A stretch of DNA of 19,156 nt, from assembly GCA_018398765.1 (NCBI GenBank), contig JAHBMJ010005579.1, forward strand, positions 50,008 to 69,163, in the 5' to 3' direction. Origin of the DNA: Chromera velia. Its lineage: Eukaryota > Sar > Chromeraceae. Position numbers and translations under genes: made by a program. A model generated the notes under the pieces. It was not told the origin of the DNA, made no database searches, and saw only the letters and a list, made by a program, of their open reading frames with translations. Positions 16,464 through 19,156 of this stretch are shown one piece after another. Numbering within the stretch: position 1 is the stretch's first letter; the number at the start of each line of letters is the position of its first letter.

Positions 16464-16788
16464 GTGTGTGTGTGTATGTGTGTGTGTGTGTATGTGTGTG
16501 TGTGTGTGTGTGTGTATGTGTGTGTATCTGTATGTGTATGTATGTGTATGTGTGTATGTGTATGTGTGTGTGTGTGTGTGTGTGTGTATGTCTGGGTGTG
16601 TGTTTGTCTGTCTGTCTGTCTGTCTGTGTCTGTCTGTCTGTCTGCGTCTGTCTGTCTGTGCCTGTCTGTCTGTGTCTGTCTATCTGTTTGTCTGTCTGTC
16701 TGTGTATCTGTCTGTCTGTCTGTCCGAAAGAAAGGAAGTGATTTGGAAAAAGTGAAGTGAAGAAAAGACGATATAGTCTGTCTGTCTC

Positions 16789-16821
<33 letters not shown>

Positions 16822-16843
16822 GAAGAAACATATAGTCTGTCTG

Positions 16844-16876
<33 letters not shown>

Positions 16877-16885
16877 CGCTGTCTC
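16421..16885. repeat. TC, TG and TCTG microsatellites
   Basis: (TC)n at about 16421-16456, then interrupted TG with TATG variants to about 16600, then TCTG tetranucleotides to 16722 and again about 16776-16885. The strand is strongly asymmetric (pyrimidine plus G on +). Open frames on either strand (CVCV or HTHT, and DRQTDRQT) are translation artefacts of the repeat. Confidence 0.95.
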
Positions 16886-17024
16886 GCTGTCTTCCTCTTG
16901 TCGCATGCCCTCATTGAACTCCTTGTTTTGCTCTTGGTGTGTTCACCTGCAGGGCTCCACCATGAATGGTTTTGCCTGCCAGAAGACCACGTCCACTGCC
17001 ACAATCTTTCCATTCAGGTGCCCA
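16886..17024. other. Unique island in microsatellite DNA, possible exon
   Basis: A 139-bp stretch of normal complexity between microsatellites. On + a pyrimidine-containing acceptor CACCTGCAG (to 16952) and a donor-like CAGGTGCC (17015 on) would frame a 65-nt segment. On minus the same DNA encodes HLNGKIVAVDVVFWQ and more, ending at a donor CAG/GTGAAC. Both strands are possible, the minus peptide looks more protein-like, and neither is proven. Confidence 0.25.
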
Positions 17025-17028
17025 CCAC

Positions 17029-17071
<43 letters not shown>

Positions 17072-17147
17072 TTCTGTCTTTCTCTCTCTCTCTCTCTCTC
17101 TCCCTCTCTCTCTCTCTCTGTCTTTTTCTGGCTCTCTCTCTCTTTCC

Positions 17148-17185
<38 letters not shown>

Positions 17186-17273
17186 CTCTCTCTCTCTCTC
17201 TGTCTGTCTCTTCTGTTTCTCTTCTCTCCCTCTGTTCTGTCTTTCTCTTCTTTCCCTTTCTCTCTTTTTGCAG
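17025..17273 (+). repeat. TCTG then (CT)n polypyrimidine tract
   Basis: TCTG repeats to about 17057, then CTCTCT with TTTC interruptions to 17265, ending in TCTCTTTTTGCAG at 17273, a textbook-looking 3' splice site that would open at ACAAAATTGAGC. A GTAAGC donor-like site lies at 17311, but the 37-nt segment between is too short to judge. Confidence 0.9.
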
Positions 17274-17319
17274 ACAAAATTGAGCTGGGCACGCTGGAAA
17301 TATAGAAGTAAGCCGGCCA

Positions 17320-17700
17320 AAAAGAGACGGAAATACACAATGCAGGATAACATGCTGGAAGGAAAGATGCACGCGTACAAGAACGAGGCGGTCAGACAAA
17401 ATACGGTCCAGCGTCCTGGAGGAAAGGAGATGGGCAGGCACAATGCAGGCTGACGGAACTGAGGCAAACGTGCTGAAAAGAAAAGAAAAGAACGAACATG
17501 CAGCAAGGAGATGGGCAGACAGAACATAGGCGGACGTGTTGGAAGGAAAAAAATAAGTAGGCAAGCAGGAGACGGGCAGACGAAATGCAGACGAGCGTAT
17601 TGAAAGGAAAGCAGCAAGCAGGCAAGAAGGAGACGGGGAAACAGAAAGCAGATGAACGTGCTGAAAGCAAAAAAGCAGGCTGGTAAGAAGGAGACGGACC
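17320..17700. repeat. 61-bp tandem repeat (minisatellite)
   Basis: The motif GAGAYGGGCAGAC recurs at 17508, 17569, 17630 and 17691, exactly 61 bp apart, with older degenerate units at about 17324, 17384 and 17427. Each unit includes an ACGTGCTGAAAGG-type block and AGCAAGCAGGCAA. Purine-rich on +. The long minus-strand ORFs through it are by-products. Confidence 0.85.
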
Positions 17701-17870
17701 GACGATTCTCTATTTCTCTTCTTCTTTCCTTCTCTTCTTTCCACCTTCTCTAGAAGCTTCTTCTCTTCTTCTCTCGGAAGAGGAAGGTGGGGAACTTTCT
17801 CTTCTTCTTTCTTTTTCTTCTTCACATCTTTTGCGAGAGAGTGAAGGAGGGGCCGGGGAGGGGGGGGGGA
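17701..17870. repeat. TTCTTC polypyrimidine tract and G-rich run
   Basis: Pyrimidine-rich to about 17830 with a broken inverted pair CCACCTTC (17741-17748) and GAAGGTGG (17783-17790), then a G-rich stretch with nine G at 17861-17869. Low complexity only. Confidence 0.8.
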
Positions 17871-18346
17871 TTGCGATCGGTTTTAAGCGCCGCCGCACGT
17901 AGCCTATTCTGACGTACGCTTTTCTGAGCCAATTGGGAGCAAAGCTTTCCGGGGCCTTTTTTTTTGCGAAAGCTGCGGGCTGAGGAGATTGTTTGGTAAG
18001 TGCCTCCCGCTTCGCTTTCCGGGGTTATACAGGATGCCAGGCTTCACATGGCTCCAGTGGTATGCCGGGGCCCAGTAAAAAATTGTCTGGACTGAACCCT
18101 TGCAGGCTCTAAAAAGAAACGTCGCGCAAAAAGACTGTCTGAACGATGATGCGGCATGCATACATATAGCAAAACCCTCAATCATCAATTCGTCGATAAA
18201 AGTGGAAAGACCATCATGCAAACAAACAAAAAGATAAAAATGAAGCGGCTACAAGCGGTTGTTATTTAAGTAAAAAAAATGAAAGTGGAAAGAAGTTCAA
18301 TGTCTGCGTGTCTACCTTTATATAGGACTTTTGGTATGTTCACGTT
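17871..18346. other. No supported gene
   Basis: Unique-looking DNA. A minus-strand frame (17904-18221) is open for 105 codons without recognisable content. Two CTTTCCGGGG blocks (17946 and 18016) are the only internal repetition seen. Confidence 0.3.
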
Positions 18347-18414
18347 GGAGAGTGGCAGTTAGTTGGCTAGCATAACGGAGCTCATAGGTCGTAAGTTCAA
18401 GTTCTGTTATGCAA
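18347..18414 (+). tRNA. tRNA-like relic (possible SINE head), CAT in the anticodon position
   Basis: GTGGCAGTTAGTTGGCTAGC resembles a D arm with box A, and GTAAGTTCAAGTTCTG resembles a T arm with box B (GTTCAAGTTC). Between them GGAGCTCATAGGTCG holds an anticodon-loop-like CTCATAG with the 3' half of the anticodon stem missing. It cannot fold as a working tRNA, so it is a tRNA pseudogene or a tRNA-derived SINE head. The acceptor stem pairing is not evident. Confidence 0.3.
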
Positions 18415-18564
18415 GGTTCGTACTTCTCTCTAAAGCAATGCTCTATTGCTTTCAGACTGACTGACCTGCATAGACTTGCATTGCATGTGTATTAACTCAT
18501 AGACGGCGCGACACCATGCATGCGGCTAGGCTCGGCATGCGCGTGGCTCATTCCATTCTGACAT
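18415..18564. other. No supported gene
   Basis: Short stretch rich in GCATGC motifs (CATGCATGCGGC, GGCATGCGCG). If the relic upstream is a SINE head, this would be its body. Confidence 0.25.
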
Positions 18565-19013
18565 ATGGAACCACTTATTGTCACTCAGACGCTCACATCG
18601 TTACGTGCCACCACTCCCTCCAGGCCACGTCCACGCTGGCCGAAGAGAAAGAACAACAAACAAGCTGAAAGCATCGATCTAGAAATGAATTTTTTCCATT
18701 TATTCATTTGTCTATTCAGACCCAGTCATATAGTGATGCCGTCTTAAATCTGATTCAATCACGTCGTCTCACTCTTCCCTATACCATGCCGCCTCCCCCT
18801 CCTGGATCGCGTCCACGCGCAGTCGGTGACACACTCTACGGTAGACCAAAGAAAAAAAAATCTGGCTCACATTTACGAACAAGCTTGCAACAAACAGACA
18901 AGCGAGGCAAAAGAACCAACCAAGAGCTAACAACAAATGAACAACTTCCAACGTCAATGCCGTCGGATGCTGTCAGAACAGGCACAGCCGCTCAGACAAC
19001 CAAAGAATTCTAA
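18565..19013 (+). CDS. Two exon-like stretches of a basic, proline-rich protein
   Basis: ATG at 18565 opens MEPLIVTQTLTSLRATTP and a basic tail (RPRPRWPKRKNNK). A pyrimidine-rich run ends in TTGTCTATTCAG at 18719 and could be a 3' splice site, after which TQSYSDAVLNLIQ, MPPPPPGSRPR and GRPKKKKSG read to TAA at 19013. No matching donor is obvious, and the second stretch is open from 18708. Composition (basic, proline, low hydrophobicity) would suit a nucleic-acid-binding or gag-like protein, but there is no domain I can name. Confidence 0.25.
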
Positions 19014-19156
19014 AGCCAAACGAATTCACACGCCGTTATACACAACGCAAACTCCGTAGTACCATGCTAATTCTTTCACACCCCGTGCCACACCTGAGGG
19101 ACAAACGGCTCAACACCTTGGCGAGAACGTGCTAAGAAGGCATGCCAGTCAGCCGT
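19014..19156. other. Window end, nothing assigned
   Basis: No ORF or repeat partner seen in the last 143 bp. Confidence 0.3.

Noticed and set aside
16456-17013. Long minus-strand ORFs rich in HT and DRQTDRQT, and + strand ORFs rich in CV and SLSL
   Set aside because: They are direct translations of TG, TCTG and CT microsatellites, open in several frames at once.

Overview
The window is repeat-rich eukaryotic nuclear DNA, not a bacterial or organellar operon. It carries the 3' two thirds of a Ty3/gypsy (chromovirus-type) pol gene, spliceosomal-type splice signals, long microsatellites and minisatellites, and many diverged copies of dispersed repeats in both orientations. No organism marker (rRNA, conserved single-copy gene, telomere) is present, so I do not name a species. 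The repeats differ from each other almost only by transitions, many of them CG versus TG/CA pairs. This suggests a host that methylates cytosine in its repeats, such as an alga or plant lineage, a fungus or an animal.

Layout. 1-2740: degraded chromovirus pol on the + strand (reverse transcriptase, RNase H, integrase, GPY/F module, chromodomain), one reading frame with five stops. 2741-3299: its 3' flank, possibly LTR. 3300-5079: a degraded minus-strand gene of about 590 codons that I do not recognise; a second relic of its 3' part lies at 15074-15233 on the + strand. 5080-7442: diverged dispersed repeats plus one clear MITE with terminal inverted repeats and a 9-bp target duplication (5828-6034). 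7443-11570: diverged duplicated cassettes whose minus strand carries repeated exon-like stretches, each next to a pyrimidine tract and AG, and in three of them followed by an aligned GT donor. 11571-11780: TATA-like motif and one unit of a minisatellite. 11781-13345: AT-richer non-coding DNA, first dense in GTAAC/GTTAC and then in GAACC/GGTTC, perhaps a hAT-like non-autonomous element. 13346-13850: minisatellite with a 157-bp higher-order period. 13906-14514: small ORF (hydrophobic N-terminus, C-C-H-C cluster, charged helix) with one internal stop. 14515-15710: scrambled copies of upstream repeats, including an inverted copy of the minisatellite. 15711-16420: GTTAC-containing and AT-rich DNA. 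16421-17273: long TC/TG/TCTG microsatellites around a small unique island. 17320-17700: 61-bp tandem repeat. 17701-19156: polypyrimidine tract, G run, a tRNA-like relic and one exon-like ORF.

I see no set of intact genes working together. The themes are (a) decay of transposon and repeated genes by point transitions rather than indels and (b) repeated exon-like cassettes on the minus strand that could belong to an expanded, tandemly duplicated gene or to a repeat family carrying splice sites. Nothing here can be called a functional new system from sequence alone. The best candidates for something undescribed are the unknown repeated protein (3300-5079 and 15074-15233) and the exon cassettes at 7.6-11.5 kb.
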